The position numbers and the translations under genes are program-made. Below are positions 42,933 through 55,400 of a DNA stretch of 64,000 bases, piece by piece. The notes below the pieces were generated by a model that made no database searches, had not been told where the DNA came from, and saw nothing but the letters and a program-made list of their open reading frames with translations. This DNA is from Anaeramoeba flamelloides (taxonomy: Eukaryota > Metamonada > Anaeramoebidae): NCBI GenBank assembly GCA_027625915.1, contig JANTQA010000070.1:6763001-6827000 (forward strand), in the 5' to 3' direction. The stretch's first letter is position 1, and every line of letters starts with the position of its first letter.

Positions 42933-43430
42933 TTTAGGTTGTATGTAATAAATTGGAACGAAATTAGATAAAATGAAAAATTGAAAAAAAAAAAAAGAAC
43001 TGACTTTGTTATTTTAAGGTTTACAATCCCTACACCAAATACAATACACTCTTTTTTCAAGTTCCAGTTAGACTAAATCTTTGTGTGTATTTGAGTTTCA
43101 CTGCAGTTGTTGTACTTTTCTTTTTTAAAAACTAATCTAAATACTCTTACTTCAGTTAGTCACATTAAAATCTCTCACACTAACTTGGTTATCCCGTTCT
43201 GAAAATTAAAAGTTGTGCTTCTTTTTTATAGAAGAAAAATAAATTAATATATCAAATCAAACCAATGATAAAGAAACTAGTACTTGGATATTTTGTTGAA
43301 TTCCTCAAGTTCTACTCTTAAAAAATACATTTCTTCAAATAAACAATCAAATATAAGGATTGATCTCAAAAAATAAAGACAATTTTTCTGTTGTCTCAAA
43401 AAATGAAAAAAAAAAAACATTAATTTTCAT
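42933..43430. other. CCT5 upstream region
   Basis: Contains the presumed promoter. No motif or gene recognised. Confidence 0.4.
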
Positions 43431-44369
43431 TTAAGGGACTAGCCCAGTTAAATTTTTTTAGGTAAATTTAATAGAGATTTTGAATTATTTTGCCAATCAC
43501 TTAGATTTGAAATCAAAGTGAAAAACTTCTTAGTATAGTAATGAAACCTTGCTAAATGACATTCATTAAATTTAGTTATTGTTTTTATAGAAATAAAAAA
43601 TTTTTGCATTTTTTTCACTTTTTTAAAAGTTGCTTTTTTTCAAACTTTTGCAATTATACAAAAAATAAAAAAAAATATAAGCAAGAAAGCAAAACCTTGT
43701 TATGTTTGTGGAAGACCTACAAAAAATAGTTTGAAAAATAAACCTAAAAAGGTTTTTTTGGATTTGCATGTAAAAAAGAGTTTGATTCGAATAAAATATA
43801 CAATATATGCTTTACTCTTAATAAAATATTTTCTTTTTTTTCTTGTACCATTCTTTTTTTTCATGAATCTACTTTTTCAGTTTACACTCTTTTGTTTTTG
43901 TTGAATTTGAAGTTTTTTTAAGTGTTCCCAAATTACCATCCCAAAAGTTTTTATCAGAGTCAAAAAAAATCAAAGAAAAGAATAAGAACTATTTTTTTCA
44001 AAAGTAATTATTGATAAAACAAATTGAGTTCTTTATAGAGTCAAGTACTATGAACAGAAGTGAAAGAGAAAAATATTAACTAGTTTTCAATTATTTTTTC
44101 GGATTTAAAAATGAGAATAAATATTATTTTTGAGAAAATAATTAAATCCAAAATTAATCTAAAAATTCTCATCCGTTCAAGATCTTTTTTTCAAAAAAAA
44201 ATTTTTCAAACCACTTTTTTTGACAGAATTGTAAAATTTTAAAAAAACAAGAACTAAAAGTTCTAACATTGAAAACACCACTCTATTTTCAATTTTAAAC
44301 ATATTTCTAGATAAGGATTCCTTATTTAGTTATTGGTCAAAAAAAAAATTAATAGAGACTAGTCCCTAA
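43431..44369 (+). mobile_element. Family C TTAA element, long copy C3
   Basis: 939 bases from TTAAGGGACTAGCCCAGTTA to AATAGAGACTAGTCCCTAA. The final 100 bases match C2. Its middle, about 43670-43800, has a coding-like stretch KAKPCYVCGRPTKNSLKNKP with a CxxC pair, after which the frame dissolves into A/T-rich sequence. Possibly the parent of C1 and C2, or a decayed relative of an autonomous element. Confidence 0.75.
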
Positions 44370-44394
44370 AACTGGAAAGAATTACAGAAAATTT

Positions 44395-44530
44395 GAAACA
44401 AATTCGCTTCCTAATTTTTAATTTTCTTAAAATATCAATGATTTAACCTTCAAAATTGGTTTGACCTTAGATATACTACTTGATAGTGAATTGGGTGTTT
44501 CATAGGAACACAAAAAAAACATACGGTATT
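44395..44530 (+). mobile_element. Family M fragment, M3
   Basis: ACCTTCAAAATTGGTTTGAC, ATATACTACTTGATAG and TTGGGTGTTTCATAGGAAC align with 4340-4410 of M1. It directly follows C3. Confidence 0.5.
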
Positions 44531-46515
44531 TTATTTAACATTACTAATTGTTTTTTTTTTTCCTTATTTTAGTTTTTTTAGATGAAAAGGGTGTTTTCAA
44601 AACTATTGGTTATTATATCTTCAAAAAAATATCCTAAAATTGAATTTAAAGAAAAAATCCTTATTCAACATATTTAAAAATATTTGCCCCCCCCCAAAAA
44701 AAAAAAAAAAAAAAAAACCTTTTCTTCTTGACTAGAGACTTTTTCAAAATCCTAGCGACTACTAATAACAATAAGCACAATAGCCTCAAACTTTTTAATT
44801 TCTAGAATGATGATTATATTGTAATACAACTTTATTACCACATACGAAAGGTTAATTATAGTAATAGTTTTACCTAACTTTAATAATTTCCGATTTTATT
44901 TTTTTTTATACTAGCAGTATGTAAAAAAAAAGTGATAAGGGAGTCGTCATTTTGAAAATAAAATGAAATCTTAGAAAGATCTTCAAAATTGTTTTTTTTG
45001 TATTTTATGTTTCAACTTATGAAATGGATGAGTTAACCTCATTTAAACAATTTATTGATTTGAGTCTCTTTTTTGAAATTCAAAATTTGCATGTTTCCAA
45101 TATAAAACAAAAAAAAGTAAATTATTGGTTAAAGTATTATCTTAATTCTTGAAAATATGAAAACATATTTTTCGATTTATATTGGACCGTATTGATTTCG
45201 AAAGTAGATTTTCATTTTGGTTTCTTTTTCTTTGTTTAATATTTCAATTCAAATCTTAGCTAATTAAAATAATTGTGGTATAGGTGATTCAATAAATGAA
45301 TATTTGGTAGAAGATTAACTACATTTTATCAATTAAATTGAGATCTATTATTCAAAAAAATTTTTTATTCTCGAAAGTTTTTAAGTTGTTTTCTGGTTTT
45401 CAAAAAAAATAAAAAAAAAATTGCAAAATAATTTTCAAATTTGAAAAGTTTTGTTAACAAATCGTTTATTCTTATTCACAAGAATCCTTATAACAATTCA
45501 AATCATTTTTGAAACAAAAAAATTTATTTTGAATTTTGAGGATAAAATTTCAATAATTTCCAAATATCTTCAAGAAAATTTTATTTTGAAAAATCGAATT
45601 TTATCTTAATACCAAAACAAAATTTCTTGGTCAAATTTTTAGATGACTTTCAAACTTTGATTATTATAACTATCCTTCTTAAAAAAAATAAAATTATTTT
45701 TTAATCAGTTGAATACATCATTTTTTGGTTAACCAAAAGTTTTATCTTAAAAAAGAAAAAAAATCCTTATATTAATATTACCAGTAGAAAAAACTTGTTC
45801 TAGTATAATAATGATTAAAATTGCAATAAACGGTGTAATAACTTGTTATAATATGAGAAATAAAATGAATTTGAATGTTTTGTTTTTCGATAAAAAATGG
45901 AAAAAAAAAAATTGATCTCACTAAACTAATTTTCATTTATGGCTTTCTTCGCCGATCAGAATTTTTTGACACTTGGAATATACAAATTTTGTAAGTGGAG
46001 AATACCACCAATAACATATTTTAAAATTTTGCTTTGTTGTCGTAGAAGATTGATACCTTAATTTAATTTTTATAAATCAGTATTTGATTTTTTTTAATGT
46101 AAAAAACCTTCACTTTGAAATAAATAACGTATTAAATAAGATAAAGAGAGGAATTAATAAAAGTTATTATCATTGATTTATTATTATTATTATTTTTTTT
46201 ATTAAACTGTGAAATAAATAGAATATATGTAAAAAAAAAAATAAAATAAAGAAATATATATATATATAGACTGTCATTTTAGTAAGTTGCGACAAAAAAA
46301 TTTATAAAGCCGCTTTAAAATAGTTGATAAACAAAAAAAAAGAACTATTTCTAGAACTTTGTCAATTTTTTTTTGTCATGATCTTTTAAAATAACTTTGA
46401 ATTGACTCTTTTTTGAATCTTATTGATATGATTTTTTGGAAAATATTTTTAGTGTTTTTTTTTTTTTTTAAAAAAAAAGTATTATTGAACAATTGAATAA
46501 ATAAAATTTATTCCT
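44531..46515. other. Intergenic between NUP50-like and CCT5
   Basis: Mostly A/T-rich, with a C9 run at 44687-44695. One coding-like plus-strand stretch at about 45946-46005 (MAFFADQNFLTLGIYKF) ends at a consensus donor GTAAGT; no partner exon found. A short TA repeat is at 46255-46269. Confidence 0.35.
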
Positions 46516-48223
46516 TTATTTTTTAAAAAAATTTTCAATTTGTTGTTTAATTTCGAGTGCATCTATTTCATTTGAACATCTGATACTATAATTACAAAAA
46601 GGAATTTTTTCTGGATTGTTTATTTCGTATTGCGTTTTAAAATTTTTTGAGCGTATAAAAATAGCTTTTTGTTGTTGATTTATCTTCATTTCGGGAAGCA
46701 ATGGGCTATTTAACAAAATTATCTTTGTTGTTTCAGAGCGGACAATTAAGGAAAATCCGCCTGCATTCCGTTTTAAAAGCGTTAAAAATCCAACTCCTCT
46801 TTCTTCCCATCTTGACGTTTTCTTCTTTTGTTTTATATTTGTTTTTTCATTTAGATTTGACTTTCTTGCTTTATTTATATTTTTTATTTCTTTGATTGGC
46901 TCATTTTCTTTGAGTGTTTTTTCTTTGAGTGTTTTTTCTTTGGGATTTACTTCATTGCCGCTATTCTCTTTATTATCTTTGTTTTCTATTGGAATTTCTT
47001 TTTTAGTTTCTATTTCCTTTTCATTTACATTTTCCTTGCTTTCTTTTTCATTTCCTGTTTTCCTGTTTCCGTTTTCTAATTCTATTCCATTATTTTTTTC
47101 ATTTTTTGCTTGAATTTCATTGTTATTCTTTCCATTTTCTGTATTGTTGATTTTCTGATTCTGTTTGTTTGTTAAATTATAATTTCGGTCTTTTTTTTCT
47201 TGGGTTTCTTTATTTGTTAGATCAAAAATGACAAATTCAAAAAGTTTAACTCTTTTTTTTAAGACTACAACACAATCTTTTTCTTTGTCGTCTTCTTCTG
47301 CTTTTTTTTTTTTTAATTTCCTAAACTCATTTTGATTTAAATTCTTTTTATTTCTTTGACCAAACATATTAAATTTGCTTGAGCGAGATCCAAATGTAGT
47401 TTTTCGACTATTTCTTCCAAACAGTGGCTTGTTTGTCTTCTTCAGAGAGAAAATTGAATTGTTGTCACTTGCTTGTTTTTGAAAAGGGTTATTTTTGGTA
47501 TTTTGAACAGAACTATTTGATGAGAAAGGAGCAGATTGTTTTAAATTACCAAAAAGTAAGGACTCTTTCTTTGGTATTCGGACTTTTTCAGAACCTTTGC
47601 TTGTTAAAGTCGTGGAGGTTGGAATGTGTGTAGATTTGAAAGGGCTTTCCTTCAAAGCTCCTCCTCTTGATCCAAATAACCCAAACTTTGATTTAAATGG
47701 TGTTTTAGGTTTTTTTGCAATTGTTGTTTCTTTTGATTTTTTATTTTCATTTTCTTTTTCTTGGAGATCTTTTTGTTCTATTTTTTTTTGTTTTTCTTTT
47801 TCATTGTCAATTTTTTTTTCAATTTCTTTTTTGTTGTCCATTTCTTTTCCATTACTTTCGTTTTGTATTTCTTTTTCTTTTTCATTTGAATTTTGTGGTT
47901 CGAAATCATTTTTTTGACCAACAATTTTGAGATTTTCTTTTTTTTGTTGCCGTATTAATTTTCTTTTTTCGACACGAAGTTTTTGTCTTCTTGTAATTTC
48001 CTCTTCGTCGGCCTTTTTCCAATTTTTTAATTCCTAATTTTGTTGTTGTAGAAAATAAACAAAGTTAAAAATAAAGGTTACAAATTATCCAAAAAAAAAA
48101 AACTGTAAGGATTGAAAAAAAAAAAAAAAAAGCGTAATTAAGACATACATCACTTGCATCAAGATCCTTATCAAGTAAATCAGGGTTTAGTTCTTTTGTT
48201 GTTTCTCTTTTACGAGTTGACAT
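46516..48223 (-). CDS. NUP50/Nup2-like nucleoporin with Ran-binding domain
   Basis: Two exons: 48149-48223 (ATG at 48223) and 46516-48033, joined in phase 0 across a 115-base intron (GTATGT...TTAG), giving 530 residues. The N-terminus (MSTRKRETTKELNPDLLDKD) followed by KADEEEITRRQKLRVEKRK resembles the importin-alpha-binding start of NUP50. Residues about 130-250 contain six FG motifs (GLFG, LFGN, LFGR, TFGS, MFGQ). A long Lys/Glu/Asn stretch follows, then a C-terminal RanBD1 domain (about 430-530) with RWEERGVGFLTLLKR and LLNSPLLPEMKI. NUP50 proteins sit on the nuclear basket and speed cargo release from importins with RanGTP; that role is inferred. RanBP3 is the main alternative, but the N-terminal motif favours NUP50. 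Confidence 0.85.
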
Positions 48224-48730
48224 TTGATAAAAAAAAAAAAAAAAATGAAATAATTGATATTTTGGAGAAAAGTTAAAAAATTTGAGAAATTAATAATCAT
48301 GAAAGGAATGATAAAAAAAAACAACAGAAAGTTATGAACTATTTATTAGAATGAAATTTACTCTATTTATACAAAACTTGTTTTCAATAATTTGTTTAAG
48401 TAACTTTTATTCCAAAAAAATTTTTGTTGGCTTGCAAAGCAAAATAAAGTAAATTCCAAATTGTGTTTGAATTTTGAACCCATCAACTGAAATGGGAATA
48501 CGTTGAATTGAGAGCCAAAGTGGCCTTGAACTAATTTGGAAAAGAAAAGGAAAAAATAATACATTTTAGTAATGTTTGTACAAATTTAGATTTTCAGTTC
48601 AAAATTTGTATAGGCAGGTTGACAATGCCTGAAAAAGGAAAAAAGAGAATCTTATATTGAGTGTAACAACTGTGTTCTTTTGGTTCTTAGTTGGTAAGAT
48701 CTTAAACATTTTATTGATTTTAATTGTGGT
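48224..48730. other. Upstream of NUP50-like gene, nothing recognised
   Basis: A/T-rich. The 65-codon minus frame at 48367-48564 has background composition. Confidence 0.4.
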
Positions 48731-48975
48731 TTAAGGACGATCTAAAATAAAGCCCCTAAGAAGGGTTTATGAAAAAAAAAACTTTTATGAATTATTCTCT
48801 TTATCTCTTGAGATCGAGAAGAAATTTCAATTTTTTTTAGAATTTGAAATTTTTTCTAATAGAATTACAAATTGTAAGTTACTAATAAATGTTTACCACA
48901 ACCTAAACACCTTTTTCTAAGTAGGCAAGTGTTAGAAATTTACTAATAAAAACCTTTGAATAAATCAAGTTTAAA
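48731..48975 (+). mobile_element. Family J TTAA element, left part, copy J2
   Basis: Begins TTAAGGACGATCTAAAATAA, then TTATCTCTTGAGATCGAGAAG, as in J1. The right end was not identified. Confidence 0.55.
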
Positions 48976-50424
48976 TCACACGTTCATCTGATTTTTGATA
49001 ACAGTACCAACTAACAATTCCGACATTGAAATAGAAAAAAAGTCAAATTCTTATGGATTTGAAATTTAATAACTCTTCTGGGTACAATAGATTAAGATAA
49101 TAATACTATAATGTTTTTCCCAAACATCACTTATAATTATTTTTTTTTTGATTGTACTTAAGAGTGATTAAAAAATGAAATTTGTTTTTTTATTTTTTCC
49201 GAAATCCGAATTAAAGAGTCTAAGACCAATTGATTGGAAGAAATTTAAGAAAACGTGATTTTTGAATTGTAAATTGAAGTTTTCATTTAGTTTTCGTTTT
49301 TATTTAATAATAAATTTGAGGAAAGTATTTTTTTTTTTTTTAAGGTAATTAAGCAAAAGGAAAATTAAAAAATTTCAATTAACAACCCGAAAATAAAAAT
49401 TTAAAATTATGGAATTTAGACAAGTGCCTAACCTTTTTGGTATTCAAAAGAATAGAGAAAAATCTTTATTTTTACACAATTCATTTAAAATTTGGAAATT
49501 CTAAAGGTGGTTTTCTGGAGGGTTTGTATTTTATTCTGTGAATTTTTCTAGGTTTTTTTGAGGTTTTTTATTTTATTTCTAAAGTAAAAAAAACCTAACG
49601 AAAATCTATTGATTTTCCAAATAAATAGAGAACTTAAAAAAAGCTAAAAAAAATCTATTGTTCTTTCTCTCGACAGAAAATTATACATGAACTATTTGTA
49701 AACAGATGAACCTTTTATCACTCAAATTTTAATTGAAAAAAATAAAAATAAAAATAAAAATAAAATCTATTTTTTTTTTTCAATAATTCAAATGTTTTTT
49801 GACAATTGAAATAAAGTAATTGAAACACAAAATTATACTTTTTTTGATTACCTTTTCTATTAAATCCGGCTTTCTAAAAAGATACTTTTATTTATATAAT
49901 TATTTTTTTTTTATTACTAAACTGAAGAATATTAATAAAGGCTATAATAAAAAGTTTAAAATATCACTGATTTGATTATTCACATATTTGTAAAATTTTA
50001 TTTAAGTTTTTTTATCGACAGAATATTTACTAAAGATACATATATACAATTTTCAATTATTAGTTCCCCTTTTCCTTTATGAAATTTTCAATTCAAATTA
50101 ATAATAAAATAAAGACCATTTAATAAGTTATTTGATATTCATTCAAATTATCACCATTTAAAAGTTTTATATCAAAAAATCAAAAAATAGTTTTTTGATT
50201 TTATTTTAAGAGTAGTAAATTTCATATTTTTTTTATTCTTGAAAAAATAAATTAAAAAGATTTTTAAACTAAAAGGAGTGTTGAAGATTAATTTTTCATT
50301 TGATTAAAAATCAAAATTTTTAATCCTAATACCCATGTAAATAATAACATGTTTTAACAATTATCAATAAAATTATTGGAACAATGAATTATTTAAGTAA
50401 ACAAATTATTTTTATATTAACGTA

Positions 50425-50455
<31 letters not shown>

Positions 50456-50776
50456 CCCTTTGAAACGAAAGAGCACAACTCCCAAATCACCAATACTATT
50501 GAATTTAATTGTTAATAAGATAATTACTTATTGGTGATTCTCATTTTAATTATTCATTTTTTTATTTTTTTATTTTTCATTTTTTTATTTATGGATATTG
50601 AACAGTTATGAACTGAAAAAACAAGATAAGAAAAAACTAACTTGTAAATAATCTATCAGAATTAGAAAGGAAACGGTTTAAGTTTGATTTCAAATTGGCT
50701 AGAGATAGGAATTAAGAAAGGCCATTATTGTATTGATGTATAGAACAATGAAAAAAATTTGTAAAAAAACCAAATT
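48976..50776. other. Intergenic, nothing recognised
   Basis: A/T-rich sequence with an AAATAA tandem at about 49738-49767 and a TA run at 50425-50452. No gene supported. Confidence 0.4.
50425..50452. repeat. (TA)n microsatellite
   Basis: Uninterrupted TA run. Confidence 0.9.
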
Positions 50777-51279
50777 TTAAGGACTATCTAAATTTTATAC
50801 TCTGTGAGCATTGAAATATAAAACAGTAAATAGATTAAGACCTTTAAAATATAGTGAATTGAGGGAAAGTCAAATATAGTCAATTTTAAGCAAATTAAGA
50901 TTTTGACAAAAATCATTTATTGATCCAAAAACTTTTATAAAAATCCCAACAAAACAAGGTAAAAATAAAAAGCTATTTTTTTTGATATTGGGAAAATGTC
51001 ACTCCACTTTCTTTTCAAATGGGTGACTACAATCACCTCCAACTCTAACATACTTCAATATAAAGTGGAGTGACATTTTCCCAATATCATTTTGGAAGTC
51101 GAAAATTTTGAGTGAAATATTTTGGATTTGGAAAGTAAAATTTTTTTTGCATTATTCAAAAAAAACCTAAATTTTTTATTTTAACAATATCTATTAACTC
51201 AACATTCTTTTGAGTTCATAATTCGTGTTGTGGGTATAGAAATAATAGCCACTGGGAATAAAATTCGAATAATCCTTAA
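50777..51279 (-). mobile_element. Family E TTAA element, copy E2
   Basis: 503 bases, TTAA at both ends, reverse of E1. Its central hairpin has 27-base arms (50994-51020 and 51062-51088) that pair perfectly, with a 41-base spacer. Confidence 0.9.
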
Positions 51280-51599
51280 CAAGATTTCTTAACTTAAAAT
51301 TCTTTGAAGTTAATAATTCTGTTATTAGTCATAAAAAGAATATCTACTGACCATAAAATTCCGATATTGCTTAAAGCATTGAGATTTTTAACTTTTATTT
51401 TATTTGTAAAAATTAATCTATCATTCTAGTTAGAAGGACAGACTCATAAAAAAAAGTACTTTACTTTTTAATAAGATTGCAAAATGATTTACTCTTTTTT
51501 ATGATATTTTTTCGAAAGAGATTTTTTGAAAATTAAATTTCTTTAATTTTATTTATATTAGAAAACTTTAACTAAATTCCAAAAAATTGGACTCAATTT

Positions 51600-52110
51600 A
51601 AGAAGTCAAAAGAATAGCAATATTCCACTTTATACCCAATTTGGAAATAATTTTGATTTTACAAACTATTTCATTTTTTGTCTACTCTGTGCTTTGTTTT
51701 CATTTTCTTTTTTTCGTTACGTAATCTGTTTCGTTAGATCTCGAAATTTATTTCAATGGTTGATAGAAGGTTAGTGTTGAGTTTATTAAATTGGAAAAAT
51801 CACAAACAATTGGTAGATGCTATCCTATCGTTTGATCGATCAACAATTGTTGGTGAGATTTCAACAAATTTACCAATACATTTTTTGTTCAGCTCTTTTT
51901 CATCATTTTGAATACATCAATTTTTTTTTTTGAGTTTTATATTGTTTTCTTTTATTTGTATGAAAATGATTACTTATAAAAACATTAATAATACTCGGTA
52001 ACTTAAATATGGTTTTATATTACATTTGGAAAAATATAATAAATCGGGTTTTATTTTGCCTATTTTTGATATTGGGTATGTTCAAATTTTTGGAATGGGG
52101 TTTAGATTGG
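51600..52110 (+). mobile_element. Family H repeat, copy H3
   Basis: TCTACTCTGTGCTTTGTTTT, CGTTACGTAATCTGTTTCGTT, TGATCGATCAACAATTGTTG and ATTTACCAATACATTTTTTG match H4 closely in reverse, so H3 and H4 form a subgroup of family H. Confidence 0.7.
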
Positions 52111-52452
52111 TTTTTGAATAACAAAATTATATATTGGTGTATTATTGTTTGAAAAAATGAATAAGCAGAGAAAAGTAATAATAAAAATTTTAAAAAAATT
52201 TATTTTTAATCTGTATTGTTTATATAATACATTTTTTTTTTAAAAAATATTTGATAAATATTTGTGATATATCGTAAACATTACAAAATGAAAATTTTTT
52301 CATTAGATCAGAACAATTTTATTTTTTTTATGAATAACAATAAAAGTTATAGATGTTTTTTTTTTTTTATTTATTTTTGAAAAATGATGATTTAATGTTT
52401 TCACGTATTTGTATTAAGGTAGGGATATATAAAAAATCATAAACCCAAAAAA

Positions 52453-55400
52453 TTAAAGAATAGTACATTTTCTTTTCCCTTTGGGTCTTTTGGATTTTCC
52501 GTCTGTTAAAAGATTTTTTTCAATTGCTTCTCTAACAACTCTAACTAATGCAAAAAAGGCTTTTTCGATATTTTCACCTGTTTTAGCTGAAGTTTCGATA
52601 TATGGTGCAGAAAAATCTTCAGCCATTGATTTCCCTTCTTTATCATTTATTACACGTTCATCTACCAAATCGATTTTATTTGCAACCAAGCATATTGGAT
52701 ATTGGACAGCGTTTTTGGCTTGTAGGATCTATTATAGTGGTGTTAAGGATTATGAGAGATTATTTAAAGGTTTTCAAAAAAAATTAAGTTAAAAAACAAA
52801 TTGTTGACTAATTGTTTGAATTTAATGATTTATTCATTCTTTTGGTTGTTTACAAAAGTTTGAATTGTTATTATTTTGCTCGTTATTTTTTTTATTTTTA
52901 CAAACTATAAAAAACAATCGACACTTTTTATCAATATTTTTAATAAATCAAAAGTTTATCCAGTAAAAATATAAAAGATAATTATGATGAAAAGGGTTGG
53001 AATATTGGGTTTAGATAAAAAGTATTAATTTTTTTTTTTAGTGGGTTAACTTTAACTGTTTTTGTTCAATTTATCAAAATGGATTTCATAAAAAAAAAAA
53101 AAATAGAAATGCTATCAAGTTTATTAATTTGGTTATTTTTATTTTTTATTTTTATTTCGCAATTATTCACATTTGTTTTTTCTTTTAATTTTTATTACTG
53201 CGAAATGAAAAAATAAATCGGACAAAAATTTCAGTTCGGAATCCAAAAAAAATATTTTTTTTTTATTTTTTTTTATAACGAATCACAGAAATCACAGAAA
53301 TCACAGAAATCTCAGAAATCTCAGAAATCAAATAATATCATTCAAAATTTAAAAAATAATTTTTGAAAAAAGACAGCCTTAAGAATTTTAGTTTTTGTAA
53401 GACGATCGCTTTCTTATCTGTTTTGATCCAAATTTATTTACAAAAAATTTCTCAAATAGAATGTTAATGTTTAAAAAAAATCTAAATAACATTTTGAGAA
53501 GAAAATTTCCTTTTACATGATGATTTTTTCCATATTTTTTTAAAAATATATTCTTATAACAGGTTTGTAACATGTTACAAATTTTATAACACATTTTATA
53601 ACCAAAATAAATGCTATAAAAGTTATTATTATAAAATTTCATAAAAATTTATAACATTTTAAAGGTTTATAACACGTTTATAACATGTTATATATATACA
53701 TCAATACCTATAAGGTATTTCCAAAAAAGCGGGGCATTTTTTTTTTACATTTCATAAAAAATCATCTTTGTTAGTGGGGTTATTCGTTCAATCGAAATAA
53801 TAAATTAAGTTAAATATTAATACTGATTGAATCAATGACTATGGTGTTTATTTCAAAATATGTTTGTTGAAATATTTCCAAAAAACGAGAAAAAAAATAA
53901 CATTTGTTTTTGGTGAAAACAATGCACGGAAAATTTCAATTTAAAAAACTAAAAATATTGAAAGGGTATCAATTTATTTTTTAAACAATAAAATGCAATT
54001 ATATGTTTTTCATTATATTGGATAAAATTTTTCCAGATTAAAGTAGTTAGGAAAACGATTTTTTCGATCAGAAAGAAAATAATAAATAGGAATTTTTACT
54101 TCTTAAAAAATATCAAATAAAATTGCGATCAGAAATTTTAATATCTTTTTATTTTTGTAATAACATACTAAGAAACAAATTGAATTAATATTAAGAATCA
54201 AGAAGTGGTTGTTAATGATTTTTTATCATTAAATAGTTTTAATACGATTGAGTTTAATAAAGATATTTTAAAATAAATTTACCACACTTTTTTGGTAATA
54301 GCTTATATATATATATATATATATTATTAGGGAAGCTCATTTTTTTGGTATTTGAAATGCTATTTATGCATAAACAAAACGAGAATTTTGTGGATCTAGT
54401 TTTAAATTTCTTTTGTGAGTCCATTAAGGAATTATTTTTATGTTCTGATAATTTGAATTGAAACTCTTGTGATATTGTGATATTGTGATATTGTAATATA
54501 AAATAAATTTGATGATTTTTTTGTAGAATAGAAACATTTTAAAAAAAGTGTGAACAAAAATTTTCAAAAGGATCTCAAAAATGGAAATAAAACTTCAGTA
54601 GACCTATTTTTAGTCCTCTATTAACAACTTTTTTTGAAATTCTTTTCAAAATGACTTTACTTGGAACTTGTGGAATTTAATAAAAAAAAAAAAAAACTTT
54701 ATCTAATTATTTATCGCTATTTCGAAAAAAGTGTGCACTTTTTTTTTTTTAAATTGTTAGAATTAAAACTTTTTTATTGTTTTCTATTTTAATAAAGCGG
54801 GAATTTTTTTAAAAAAAGGTTGCATTCTTCAAACCACAATCTCTACCTCGTATTTAAAGGTTGAGAACCCACTTTTTTAAAAACAGAAAACTTTCATAAA
54901 AGGTTTAATTCTGAAAAAGTTTTTACTTTTTTAAAATACAAAACTTCAAAAAAGTTTGGAAAAATATTTCATTTTTTTAAATGGTAGTATGTGAAAATTT
55001 TTTTTTATTATTTTGATTTATATTTTCAGATTGGTTATACAGCCATTTGCAAAAAAGTAAAAAGTTTTCTAAAATATCCTTTAAAAAGTTATGAACATCA
55101 TTAAACAGATCAATTTTATGACAAACAATTTTTAAATCTTTTTGTTTTCGCTTTTCTAGAGCAAAATTACAAAAAAAAAATATAACAATTTGAGAACGAG
55201 AGCAATTGAAAGTGACAACATACCCAGTGCCGATTTGAATCAGTCAAGGGTTAAAGTACTCTTAAACATCAAGATCCAAATTATTTTGCATTATCCCAAA
55301 AGATACAAAAACCACCTTTTTGTGTAATTTTAAATGAACCAACAGAAAGATAAAAAGTGGGCTTTTAGCTTGTGAAAACTCAATAATTTTGTGATAAAAT

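Noticed and set aside
46701-47930. Plus-strand Ser/Phe-rich frames opposite the NUP50-like gene
   Set aside because: Shadows of the low-complexity coding sequence on the minus strand.
55196-55300. B-box-like GATTCAAATC on the minus strand in the Ras intron
   Set aside because: Flanking bases do not pair as a T stem and no A box or acceptor arm is present.
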